Positions 1 to 6,338 of a DNA stretch of 8,694 bases are shown piece by piece. The stretch's first letter is position 1. Each line of letters opens with the position of its first letter. A program made the position numbers and the translations under genes. The notes beneath the pieces are model-generated. The model did no database searches, was not told the origin of the DNA, and was given only the letters and a program-made list of their open reading frames with translations. The DNA is from JANWHF01 sp036276235 (GTDB lineage Bacteria; Planctomycetota; Phycisphaerae; Tepidisphaerales; Tepidisphaeraceae): positions 1 through 8,694 of the forward strand of contig DATBDZ010000379.1 in NCBI GenBank assembly GCA_036276235.1, written 5' to 3'.

Positions 1-99
1 GTTGCTAGTTGTTAGTTGTCAGTGAAGACTTGTCATACCACGCTGCCGCCAATTCCCTGCATTTACTGACAACTGACAACTGGCAACTGACAACTTATT
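1..99. repeat. Heptad foldback element, GTTGTCA type (left part cut by window edge)
   Basis: Positions 1-25 are 7-base units of the GTTGTCA type (GTTGCTA, GTTGTTA, GTTGTCA). Positions 63-99 carry the inverted partner: four units in the opposite sense, ending in the complement of AATAAGTTGTCAG at 99-87. The loop at about 27-62 is unrelated sequence. The terminal AAT overlaps the last two bases of the mreC TAA stop (100-98), so the element begins exactly at the 3' end of mreC. In mreC mRNA it would fold into a long hairpin just after the stop, but it has no T tract like a classical terminator. The left end lies outside the window. Confidence 0.8.
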
Positions 100-973
100 A
101 TTCTCCCTTCGTCATCACCAACACGTCCCTCAACCTAATCAAAACCTTCTGCGGCTCGACGATGATCTCTGCGAACTGGGGAGTGAGTTTGCTCTTTTCG
201 ATTGAGATGATCGTGCCCACGTAGACGCCTTTAAGGATGGGCCAATTCGGCTCGTCGAGGACGACGACATCGCCGGCCCGCAGGCCGGCGGCGGTCACCG
301 CCTCCATCGGCAGCAGGTGAATGACCATTTGGTTCTTGCCGATTCCCTGCACGAGCACCTGTGGCGCGGCAATCGGTACCGCCTTGGCCTGGCCATTCTC
401 ACTGACGTATCGCTTGAAGCCGGCGCGAAGCGTATATCCGGCGGCATCGCGCGAGCCGAAGCCGGCATCGGTGATGAGCCGAATCTGCGCGCCGGCGACT
501 CCGGCCCGCTGAACCTCGCCGACGATTCCGCTGCCGTCCGGGTAGAGCACGGGCATGTGCTCCTTGAGCCCTTCGAAACTCGAGCCGCGAATCTGCAGGG
601 ATTCGCGGAACCCCGGATCGCCGCCGATCACGCTGAATTGTGTCGTGTATTCGCCGAGCGTTCCCAGCCCCTTCTTCGCGGCGACCTGCCCTTCCAACGC
701 GTGCAACTGCTCATCGACCCGCGACAATTCGCTGCGAAGCAACTGATTTTCGCGGCGGATATCTTCATCGACCCGCCGATCGGGGCTGCCATCGGGCGCG
801 ACTGCATCATGAATCCGCCGCGCGATCGCCCGCACGGGCAGGGAAACCGGAGCAAACAGCGCCTGCACTTCCGGATGCGCACGATTTGAAATCCGCACCG
901 GCAACACAAACGCCGTCAACACGCTCATCAACAGCAGCCCGGCAAAGACGTGTTGGAATTTGAGGTGGGGCAT
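98..973 (-). CDS. mreC: Rod shape-determining protein MreC
   Basis: MreC is the membrane-anchored periplasmic scaffold of the elongasome. It links cytoplasmic MreB filaments to the transpeptidase and RodA and so directs lateral peptidoglycan synthesis. The 291-residue length is ordinary for the family. Visible features are a short cytoplasmic start, one membrane segment at about 8-26, a charged heptad-rich coiled coil at about 66-98, and a beta-rich domain from about 110. That domain contains the family-like stretch GLKEHMPVLYPDGSGIVGEV (135-154) and a second half ending near 286. It lies 101 bases downstream of mreB on the same strand, the usual order. mreD, pbp2 and rodA often follow, but the window ends 97 bases after the stop. 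The ATG at 973 is preceded by pyrimidine-rich sequence with no Shine-Dalgarno, because the gap to mreB is almost filled by a foldback repeat. Confidence 0.95.
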   Translation of the reverse strand: MPHLKFQHVFAGLLLMSVLTAFVLPVRISNRAHPEVQALFAPVSLPVRAIARRIHDAVAPDGSPDRRVDEDIRRENQLLRSELSRVDEQLHALEGQVAAKKGLGTLGEYTTQFSVIGGDPGFRESLQIRGSSFEGLKEHMPVLYPDGSGIVGEVQRAGVAGAQIRLITDAGFGSRDAAGYTLRAGFKRYVSENGQAKAVPIAAPQVLVQGIGKNQMVIHLLPMEAVTAAGLRAGDVVVLDEPNWPILKGVYVGTIISIEKSKLTPQFAEIIVEPQKVLIRLRDVLVMTKGE

Positions 974-981
974 TGGGGCAG

Positions 982-1070
982 AATAAGTTGTCAGTTGTTA
1001 GTTGTCAGTAAAACGCAGAATGCGAGGCATTTCTTACTGACAACTGGCAACTGACAACTGACAACTTATT
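982..1070. repeat. Heptad foldback element, GTTGTCA type, between mreB and mreC
   Basis: This is a complete 89-bp element. The left arm (982-1011) is AATAA, three heptads of the GTTGTCA type, then GTAA. The right arm (1034-1070), read in reverse complement, is AATAA, four heptads, then GTAA, so the two differ mainly by one whole 7-base unit and a few substitutions. The 22-base loop (1012-1033) contains its own small stem, AATGC, GAG, GCATT (1019-1031). Both ends read AATAAGTTGTCAG inwards. The element starts four bases past the mreB TAA and ends eight bases before the mreC ATG, so an mreBC transcript would carry this hairpin between the two reading frames. Confidence 0.88.
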
Positions 1071-1074
1071 CCAA

Positions 1075-2130
1075 TTACAAATCATCCTCATCGCTCTCCA
1101 TCGTCTCCTTCCAGATTTCCAGATTTTCGAGGTAGACGCTGGTGCCTCGGGCGACGCAGGTGAGGGGGTCTTCGGCCAGGCGAACGTCCAGGCCGGTGGC
1201 GTTGGAGATGACGGTCGTGAGGCCGCGAAGCAGTGAACTGCCGCCAGCCATGGTGATGCCATTATCGACCAGATCGGCGGCGAGTTCCGGCTCGGCCTGC
1301 TCGAGGGTTTGCGTGACGGCTTCGATTATGTTGGTGACCGGCTCCTGCAACGCCTCGCGGATTTCCTCGGCGGTGATGCTGGTTTTGCGGGGAAGGCCGC
1401 TGATCATATCGCGGCCCTTGACGTCCATGCTCGGCTCGCCGTCGCCCCATGGGGCGGCCGATCCGATCTCGATCTTGATGCGCTCGGCCATCTGCTCGCC
1501 GATCGCCATGTTGTAGGTCTTCTTCATGTGATTGACGATGGCTTCGTCAAAATCATCACCCGCCGTGCGGACTGATTTGCAGACGCTAATGTCGGCCAAC
1601 GAGATGATGGCGACTTCGGTCGTGCCGCCGCCGATATCGACGATCATGCTCGCCGTCGGCTCGGTGACCGGAAGACCCGCGCCAATCGCGGCGGCCATCG
1701 GCTCTTCCACCAGGTAAACTCGCCGCGCGCCCGCGCGCTCGGCCGAATCGAGCACGGCGCGTTTCTCAACAGCGGTAATTCCCGAAGGAATCGCGATCAC
1801 CACGCGCGGCCCGATGAAATGCTTGCGGCCATGCACGCGGCGAATGAAATAGCTGAGCATCGCCTCGGTGACTTCAAAATCGCTGATGACCCCGTCCTTG
1901 AGCGGACGGATGGCGGTGATGCTGCCGGGCGTTTTGCCCAGCATTTCCTTGGCAACCAGCCCGACGGCGTTGCCATCTTGTAAAACTCGATTGGTTCCCT
2001 TTTTGACTGCGACCACGCTGGGTTCGTTCAGCACGATGCCTTCGCCCTTGACGCACACGAGCGTATTGCACGTGCCGAGGTCGATGCCCATGTCAATGCT
2101 GAACATTCCCAACAGCGAATCAAAGATCAC
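1075..2130 (-). CDS. mreB: Rod shape-determining protein MreB (actin-like ATPase)
   Basis: MreB is the bacterial actin that polymerises into membrane-bound filaments under the inner membrane and orients elongasome movement. From the chosen start the protein is 351 residues, normal for the family. Nucleotide-binding motifs are clear: phosphate 1 IDLGT (16-20), phosphate 2 DIGGGTTE (165-172) and the adenosine motif AGGSSLLRG (295-303). The residue after phosphate 1 is Cys where most homologues have Ala. The start is a judgement: GTG at 2139 gives 354 residues but overlaps the only good ribosome site, AAGGAG, whereas GTG at 2130 lies 8 bases from it and gives an N-terminus of normal length (about 15 residues before IDLGT). 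mreC follows in the same direction. The upstream neighbour is a P450 gene 229-238 bases away, so mreB probably has its own promoter. Confidence 0.96.
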   Translation of the reverse strand: MIFDSLLGMFSIDMGIDLGTCNTLVCVKGEGIVLNEPSVVAVKKGTNRVLQDGNAVGLVAKEMLGKTPGSITAIRPLKDGVISDFEVTEAMLSYFIRRVHGRKHFIGPRVVIAIPSGITAVEKRAVLDSAERAGARRVYLVEEPMAAAIGAGLPVTEPTASMIVDIGGGTTEVAIISLADISVCKSVRTAGDDFDEAIVNHMKKTYNMAIGEQMAERIKIEIGSAAPWGDGEPSMDVKGRDMISGLPRKTSITAEEIREALQEPVTNIIEAVTQTLEQAEPELAADLVDNGITMAGGSSLLRGLTTVISNATGLDVRLAEDPLTCVARGTSVYLENLEIWKETMESDEDDL

Positions 2131-2172
2131 GCTGGACACTCCTTGTCAGCTTCCGGGATGTTCGACTTGGGA

Positions 2173-2184
2173 CCGGCAAGCCGG
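2173..2184 (-). other. Small GC stem-loop in the mreB leader
   Basis: CCGG (2173-2176) and CCGG (2181-2184) flank CAAG. With neighbouring bases and one G-U pair the stem can extend to about 6-7 bp. It lies roughly 35-45 bases before the mreB start. No T run follows on the minus strand, so it is not a terminator. If the upstream promoter candidate is real, it would be in the mreB 5' leader. Function unknown. Confidence 0.25.
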
Positions 2185-2224
2185 CCTGATGCGGAAGAAG
2201 GGCTTCCACTGCCCTATTTTTCGC

Positions 2225-2290
2225 TCATCCATGCCACGGCGCCAGCATCCACAGCCCGGTCATCAGACTGGCAACCACCCAGCCGGACAT
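2225..2290 (-). CDS. Possible 21-residue hydrophobic small ORF upstream of mreB
   Basis: An ATG at 2290 opens a 21-codon frame ending in TGA at 2227-2225. It encodes a very hydrophobic peptide (MSGWVVASLMTGL, then WMLAPWHG) that could span a membrane once. It lies in the 229-base gap between P450 and mreB, 85 bases before the mreB start and just downstream of a weak promoter candidate. There is no convincing Shine-Dalgarno in front of it. Frames this short arise by chance, so this is a low-confidence entry. It is given because the composition is strikingly membrane-like and the position is that of a leader peptide. Confidence 0.15.
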   Translation of the reverse strand: MSGWVVASLMTGLWMLAPWHG

Positions 2291-2291
2291 A

Positions 2292-2320
2292 ACATTACCG
2301 GACTTAGTGCCGCGCTGCAA
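2292..2320 (-). promoter_or_regulatory. Candidate promoter for mreB
   Basis: On the minus strand TTGCAG (2320-2315) is followed after 17 bases by TAATGT (2297-2292). Both hexamers match the vegetative consensus only partly, but the spacing is ideal and this is the best candidate in the gap between P450 and mreB. It would give a leader of roughly 150 bases that includes the GC stem-loop. This is inference from sequence alone. Confidence 0.25.
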
Positions 2321-2368
2321 ATGTCGGGGGTTCTTCCCTTAAGCCAGGATTCTCCCTTTGGCCTCTGA

Positions 2369-3532
2369 TCAAGCGCGCTCGAACCGAATCGGCAACCGCG
2401 CCGGCCCGTGCCCGTGCAGTCCTTTTCCCGGTTCCCACGGCTCTTCACTGGCAAGTCGAATGTCTTTGAGGCGCGTGAGCAAGTCGGTCAGCGCGATTCT
2501 TCCTTCCAGGCGGGCAAGCGGTGCGCCCATACAGAAATGAATGCCGCGGCCGAAGGCCAGATGCGGGTTTGGCTGGCGGGTGATGTCGAACTGGTTGGGA
2601 TTGGGAAACTGCGCCGGATCGCGATTGGCTGAGCCGAATATCGGGAGCACCAATTGCCCGGCGGGGATCGTTTGGCCGCCGATCGTCACTTCCGCGCGGG
2701 TCACGCGATACATCCATTGCAGCGGCGAGCGGAAACGCAGCACTTCCTCGATTGCCGAGGGAAGTAATTCCGGCTGCTCGCGAAGGCGCGCGAGCTGATC
2801 GGGATGCTCGATGAAACAGAGGATGGCGTTGTTGATCAGGTTTGTCGTCGTTTCGCTGCCGGCCAGGAGCAGGCCCTGGAAGAAGCCGAGAATTTCCTGA
2901 TGCGTGAGACGCTGGCCATCGACCTGCGCCTGATCGAGCCGCGTGATCAGATCGTCGCGCGGCTCTGCTCGGCGCTGCTCCAGCATCGTCGTCAGATAAT
3001 CGCTCATCTCCGCGGTGACGGTGATGAAATCGGCCCACGCCTTCATCGCTTGCGGCGAGTTTCGGGTGGGGATGGTGTGGCTCATCTCCATCATCACCTG
3101 ATTCCACTGCCGAAACCGCGGGCGATCGGCCAAGGGAATGCCGAGCATCTCCGCGATCACCATGAGCGGCAGCACGAAGGCATAATCGACCGCCAGATCC
3201 ATTTCGCCGCGCGGGATCAGTTCATCGAGCAATCCGCGCGACAGCTCCGCGATTCTCGATTCCAGATTCGCAATCGAGCGCGGCGTAAACGCCCGCGAAA
3301 TCAACGCGCGCAACTTCGAATGCCGCGGTGGATCACTAAACACGATCCAATCAGGCCCGCGCCGCGAGCTGAAGGATTCATAATCCGTTACCGCGCGCTC
3401 CACACCCGCATAGTCAAAGATCATCCACAGGCCAAACTCAGGATTGTGAAGGACGGGCGAAGCCGCGCGAACTTCGTCGTAGATCGGAAATGGATTACGC
3501 CGATTGGCGTCGGAGAAGAGGTCGGGGGTCAT
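2369..3532 (-). CDS. Soluble bacterial cytochrome P450
   Basis: This is a heme-thiolate monooxygenase of the soluble bacterial type, which takes electrons from a ferredoxin and reductase to hydroxylate or epoxidise a small substrate. At 387 residues it is typical. The diagnostic motifs are in order: DPPRH (67-71), the I-helix oxygen-activation motif AGSETT (224-229), ExxR (E263-R266) and the heme-binding loop FGRGIHFCMG (327-336) with Cys334 as the iron ligand. There is no signal peptide or membrane anchor. No ferredoxin, ferredoxin reductase or biosynthetic partner is in the window, so the substrate cannot be inferred. The ATG at 3532 is directly abutted by the end of a foldback repeat and has no Shine-Dalgarno. 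The response regulator lies 105 bases upstream on the same strand and mreB 229 bases downstream. Confidence 0.95.
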   Translation of the reverse strand: MTPDLFSDANRRNPFPIYDEVRAASPVLHNPEFGLWMIFDYAGVERAVTDYESFSSRRGPDWIVFSDPPRHSKLRALISRAFTPRSIANLESRIAELSRGLLDELIPRGEMDLAVDYAFVLPLMVIAEMLGIPLADRPRFRQWNQVMMEMSHTIPTRNSPQAMKAWADFITVTAEMSDYLTTMLEQRRAEPRDDLITRLDQAQVDGQRLTHQEILGFFQGLLLAGSETTTNLINNAILCFIEHPDQLARLREQPELLPSAIEEVLRFRSPLQWMYRVTRAEVTIGGQTIPAGQLVLPIFGSANRDPAQFPNPNQFDITRQPNPHLAFGRGIHFCMGAPLARLEGRIALTDLLTRLKDIRLASEEPWEPGKGLHGHGPARLPIRFERA

Positions 3533-3628
3533 AATCAGTAGTCAGAAGGCAGAATGCAGTAGGCAGAAGTCAAAGGAAAGCCCGCGCCCTCTGCTCTGAC
3601 TACTGACTACTGCCTTCTGACTACTATT
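3533..3628. repeat. Heptad foldback element, GTAGTCA/GAAGGCA type, between response regulator and P450
   Basis: This is a complete element of 96 bp. The outermost arms contain a perfect 16-bp inverted repeat, AGTAGTCAGAAGGCAG at 3537-3552 and its complement at 3610-3625. Further in, both arms continue as imperfect 7-base units (GAATGCA, GTAGGCA and GAAGTCA on the left; GTAGTCA-type units on the right). A GC-rich loop lies at about 3573-3589. The ends read AATCAGTAGTCAG (left) and AATAGTAGTCAG (right, inwards). The left end touches the P450 start codon (3532) with no base between. The right end is nine bases from the response-regulator stop. The element occupies nearly the whole gap. Confidence 0.88.
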
Positions 3629-3637
3629 CTAAAAAGC

Positions 3638-4033
3638 TCATGCCGGTTGCGGGACCAGCAATTTTTCTGCCATGGCGATGAGCTTGTCCATCTTGACGGG
3701 CTTGTTGAAGTATTCGCTGACACCCAGGCTCTCGGCGTACATCTTGTGCCGCGCGCCCTGGTTGCCGGTGATCATGATCACAAATGGCTTGGCATTGCGC
3801 GGCTTCTTGGACTTGATCTTCTCCAGAACCAGAAACCCGCTGCGCTTGGGGAGCATCATGTCGAGCACAACCAGATCCGGAGCGTTCCTTTCGGCCAACT
3901 CGACAGCGCGATTGCCGTCGGATGCCGTATCGATGGTTGCCCCGGTCGGCTCAAACGCCGCCTGCATGCTCGTGAGAATATCGGAATCATCATCGACCAG
4001 CAGGATCTTTTTGTCCTTCAGTGATTCATTCAT
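3638..4033 (-). CDS. Single-domain response regulator (receiver only)
   Basis: The 131 residues form one CheY-like receiver domain and nothing else, so it has no DNA-binding or enzymatic output. Such proteins act by protein contact or as phosphorelay intermediates. Landmarks are the acidic pair D14 and D15 in ILLVDDD, phospho-acceptor D58 in VVLDMMLP, T89 in MITGN and K111 in FNKPV. All residues needed for phosphorylation are present. No histidine kinase is in the window, making it an orphan here. The ATG at 4033 has a good ribosome site: on the minus strand GGAG (4042-4039) lies 5 bases before it. A promoter candidate lies about 165 bases upstream, with a compound foldback repeat in between. 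P450 follows after a second foldback element, so co-transcription is possible but unproven. The signalling partner is unknown. Confidence 0.93.
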   Translation of the reverse strand: MNESLKDKKILLVDDDSDILTSMQAAFEPTGATIDTASDGNRAVELAERNAPDLVVLDMMLPKRSGFLVLEKIKSKKPRNAKPFVIMITGNQGARHKMYAESLGVSEYFNKPVKMDKLIAMAEKLLVPQPA

Positions 4034-4051
4034 GGGAGCTCCGGGGGAAGG

Positions 4052-4200
4052 AATAAGTAGGCAGAGGTCAGTGACAGTAAGTAGTCAGAAGTCAGAAGGC
4101 AGTAGTCAGAGCGAATAATTTCTGCCTACTGACTTCTGCATACTCATTTCCTGATTTTTCTGCCTACTGACTACTGACTTCTGCCTTCTGACTACTCATT
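4052..4200. repeat. Compound heptad foldback element upstream of the response regulator
   Basis: This contains one complete element (4052-4148, 97 bp) plus an extra right arm (about 4153-4200). The inner element has ends AATAAGTAGGCAG at 4052 and, inwards from 4148, AATGAGTATGCAG; their outer 21 bases agree at 18 positions. The extra arm ends with AATGAGTAGTCAG inwards from 4200. Its heptads (GTAGTCA, GAAGGCA, GAAGTCA types) pair best with the inner left-arm run at 4080-4110. This looks like one element partly duplicated or inserted into another. With the promoter candidate at 4198-4226, the whole structure would be transcribed as the 5' leader of the response-regulator mRNA. Confidence 0.82.
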
Positions 4201-4226
4201 GAACGACTCCGCCCAATTTAAGTCAA
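4198..4226 (-). promoter_or_regulatory. Candidate promoter for the response regulator
   Basis: On the minus strand TTGACT (4226-4221) and TTCAAT (4203-4198) are separated by exactly 17 bases. The first matches the -35 consensus at 5 of 6 positions and the second the -10 consensus at 4 of 6. Transcription would begin near 4191, just inside the foldback element, whose terminal AAT forms the last three bases of the -10 box. On this reading the response-regulator mRNA has a leader of about 160 bases made largely of inverted heptads. Confidence 0.45.
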
Positions 4227-4347
4227 GAAACTTCCGGATAGCGAGCAACGTAATGTGGGCAAGATAGCGCGTGCCGTCCGATGATGGGATTATAGGCATG
4301 CAGCGGGTATGTGAACGGATTGGCCTGCACGAAGGAATGGATTCCTG

Positions 4348-5352
4348 ATGTCGCCGGAGTCTCCTATTGTTGTTTTGGATAGCGGGTTGGGTGGGCTCAC
4401 GGTCGTGCGCGCATTGCGCAACTCTTTGCCCCAGGAAGACATACTGTACTTCGGCGACACGGCGCGGCTGCCTTACGGCACCAAGACCGCGCACACCGTC
4501 AGCGGGTTTATCCGCCAGATCATCACCTACCTGTTGCCCAGTGACCCCAAGCATGTGGTGATCGCCTGTAACACCGCCACCGCACTGGCTTTACCGCAGG
4601 TGCGGGCCGCCTTTCCGGGGCTTACCATCAGCGGCGTCGTCGAGCCGGGGGCCAAGGCGGCGGTCATTGCCGCCGGCTCCAAGCAGGTGCCGACGATTGG
4701 CATCATCGCGACCGAAGCGACCATCAAATCAAAAGCATATGAGCGGGCGATTCATCGTCGGCGTAATCATGCGCGGATCGTGTTGCGGCCGACGCCGCTG
4801 CTGGTTCCGATGATCGAAGAGGGCCGCCATCCCGGCGATCCGCTGGTGCGGCTGGCCCTCGAGCAATACCTTAAGTCGATGATACAGCATGGTTTGGATG
4901 TAATGGTGCTCGGCTGCACGCATTATCCGATCTTCAAGGGCGTCATTCAAAAGATGGTGGGGGGAGCGGTGGCAGTAATTGACTCGGGGCGGCAGTGCGC
5001 GGATGATGTGGCCGCCCGTCTTGGGGAGGCGGGAATGTTGCGCGGCGCGCCACGTGCCACGGGCTTAACGGCGTCCATGGCCTCAACGGAGTCCGCCGCC
5101 CCCTCGGTGCCTGCGGAGTCAAGCGAGACCGAAGAGCGAGCGGAATCTACAGAATCTGCCGCACCCGCGAAGGCCGCGGACGCGGCAACCCGCGGAATCC
5201 TGCGTTGCTTTGTCACGGACGATCCGGATAGGTTTCAACGGCTGGCGCCGCGATTCCTCGGCGTCGAAATCGCCGCCCCGGCGCTCGTGCCGCCCGAAGA
5301 ACTGTATGGCCCCGAACGCAAAGGCGTGTGGCGCATGAGATTGCCGGCTTAA
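4348..5352 (+). CDS. murI: Glutamate racemase with a low-complexity insert
   Basis: MurI interconverts L- and D-glutamate in the cytoplasm and supplies the D-glutamate of peptidoglycan. The cofactor-independent two-cysteine mechanism is intact: C74 in ACNTA and C190 in GCTHYP, with the N-terminal DSGLGGLTV (11-19) and YFGDTARLPYG (34-44). The protein is 334 residues, longer than the usual 260-290. The excess is an Ala/Ser/Thr/Glu-rich stretch at about 237-280, inserted between the last core helices and the C-terminal segment FVTDDPDRF (288-296) that normally follows closely. The heptapeptide STESAAP occurs twice in it (246-252, 267-273). The reading frame is open throughout and both active-site cysteines lie outside the insert. 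GAAGGA at 4331-4336 is a possible ribosome site at a slightly long distance. It is divergent from the response regulator and is followed after 72 bases by the lipoprotein gene. Confidence 0.95.
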   Translation: MSPESPIVVLDSGLGGLTVVRALRNSLPQEDILYFGDTARLPYGTKTAHTVSGFIRQIITYLLPSDPKHVVIACNTATALALPQVRAAFPGLTISGVVEPGAKAAVIAAGSKQVPTIGIIATEATIKSKAYERAIHRRRNHARIVLRPTPLLVPMIEEGRHPGDPLVRLALEQYLKSMIQHGLDVMVLGCTHYPIFKGVIQKMVGGAVAVIDSGRQCADDVAARLGEAGMLRGAPRATGLTASMASTESAAPSVPAESSETEERAESTESAAPAKAADAATRGILRCFVTDDPDRFQRLAPRFLGVEIAAPALVPPEELYGPERKGVWRMRLPA

Positions 5353-5380
5353 GGAAATTGATCCGACGCGCACTTTTAGC

Positions 5381-5400
5381 CGCGTGCCCGAAGGGCCGCG
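5381..5400 (+). other. GC-rich stem-loop between murI and the lipoprotein gene
   Basis: CGCG (5381-5384), a bulged T, GCCC (5386-5389), loop GAA, then GGGC (5393-5396) and CGCG (5397-5400) give an 8-bp all-GC stem with one bulge. It lies 28 bases after the murI stop and 24 before the lipoprotein start. No T tract follows, so it is not a typical intrinsic terminator. It could limit read-through or protect the 3' end of murI mRNA. The fold follows from base complementarity; the role is inference. Confidence 0.45.
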
Positions 5401-5424
5401 TATCTGAAGATTGCTGGAGATGGA

Positions 5425-6336
5425 ATGCCTTCGGTTCGTCGTGTTAAGACTTATTTAATCGTGGGTTTATCAGCGGCGTCACTGGTTGGATGTCAATCGG
5501 CATCCATGCCCGAGCCCACGATTGCGCCCAGCGAATCGATTGCAGCGAGCACCACGCAAGAATCTCACCACGATCGGGCGGCCCATTCGGTGGAAACCGA
5601 CGGCCCCTATTTCAATCCGAATTATCTCGGTGACGAGTTGCCGCCGGGGCCGGTCGTCAGCGGGTTTTCATCAGTCGGAAAAGCGATCGGCGGGTTTTTC
5701 GTCGCGCTGGTCGAGATTCCCGTTGGCGCCGCCAAATGGCTTGGCGGAGATCGTCCCGTTAATGCCGCCCAGATGATGGAAGATGACACCTCGCCCGACA
5801 ATCGGCGGGAGGGGATCAATAAGCTTCTGGAATACGATTTCACCAAGCGCGATCCCTATACGACGCGCTATCGGCAGATCGCGCAGACCGAGCGCGAAGA
5901 TATCACGGTAAAGGCGGTGGCAATCCGCGCCTCAAACCGCTCGCGCGATGTGAAGGCGACGCCCGTTTTCGTCAACGGCCTCGAACCGCCGCGCCAGCCG
6001 CCGACCGGCGAAGCCTCACTTCTGGACGGCTGGGTGCGACTGGAAGCCGCCAAGGCGTTGGTCAATGTCCCGGATAATGCCGCCGCCCCCGGTCTTGTGC
6101 GGCTTCTGATGAATCCCGAGGAAAACCGCGACGTGCGAATCGCCGCCGCTGATGCGCTCAAGCATTATCGCACGCTGACTGTCGCACGCGCACTGGTGAA
6201 GGTGCTAAACGATCGCGAGTTCGGCGTCAGCTGGCAGGCGCGCCAGAGCCTCAAATATCTCTTCGGCCGCGACCTGGGATACAACGACGGGGCATGGTTG
6301 GAATATCTCTCGGGTCCACAATCGCCGGTGAAGTAG
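5425..6336 (+). CDS. Putative HEAT-repeat lipoprotein
   Basis: The 303-residue protein starts with a basic n-region and hydrophobic core ending in the lipobox LVGC (20-23), so it should be cleaved before C23 and lipid-anchored outside the cytoplasmic membrane. Residues 24-60 form a polar, disordered-looking linker. Residues 78-107 are Gly- and aliphatic-rich and may contact a membrane. From about 125 to 293 there are helical HEAT-like units: a pair at about 127-170, then 203-230, 234-262 and 265-293, with the repeat pattern VRLEAAKAL and VRIAAADAL. The end GYNDGAWLEYL (285-295) resembles the capping region of planctomycete HEAT proteins. HEAT repeats usually mediate protein contacts, and no catalytic motif is seen. 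GGAG (5416-5419), five bases before ATG, supports the start. It is co-directional with murI (72-base gap) and convergent with dnaX. The exact role is unknown. Confidence 0.8.
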   Translation: MPSVRRVKTYLIVGLSAASLVGCQSASMPEPTIAPSESIAASTTQESHHDRAAHSVETDGPYFNPNYLGDELPPGPVVSGFSSVGKAIGGFFVALVEIPVGAAKWLGGDRPVNAAQMMEDDTSPDNRREGINKLLEYDFTKRDPYTTRYRQIAQTEREDITVKAVAIRASNRSRDVKATPVFVNGLEPPRQPPTGEASLLDGWVRLEAAKALVNVPDNAAAPGLVRLLMNPEENRDVRIAAADALKHYRTLTVARALVKVLNDREFGVSWQARQSLKYLFGRDLGYNDGAWLEYLSGPQSPVK

Positions 6337-6338
6337 AC

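Noticed and set aside
317..889. Long plus-strand open frame (190 codons) opposite mreC.
   Set aside because: It is the antisense of an unmistakable mreC and shows no family motifs; GC-rich codon use keeps the opposite frame open.
2199..2221. Terminator-like AGGGC, 7-base loop, GCCCT followed by ATTTTT on the plus strand.
   Set aside because: Only five base pairs, and no plus-strand gene ends here. It could at most end antisense transcription through mreB. On the minus strand the T run is on the wrong side.
2804..3541. Long plus-strand open frame (245 codons) opposite the P450.
   Set aside because: Shadow of the P450 frame; the Arg/His-rich translation is typical of antisense reading.
1..4200. 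Heptad arrays as a CRISPR array.
   Set aside because: The units are 7 bases, directly contiguous and inverted about a centre, with no unique spacers of even length and no cas genes.
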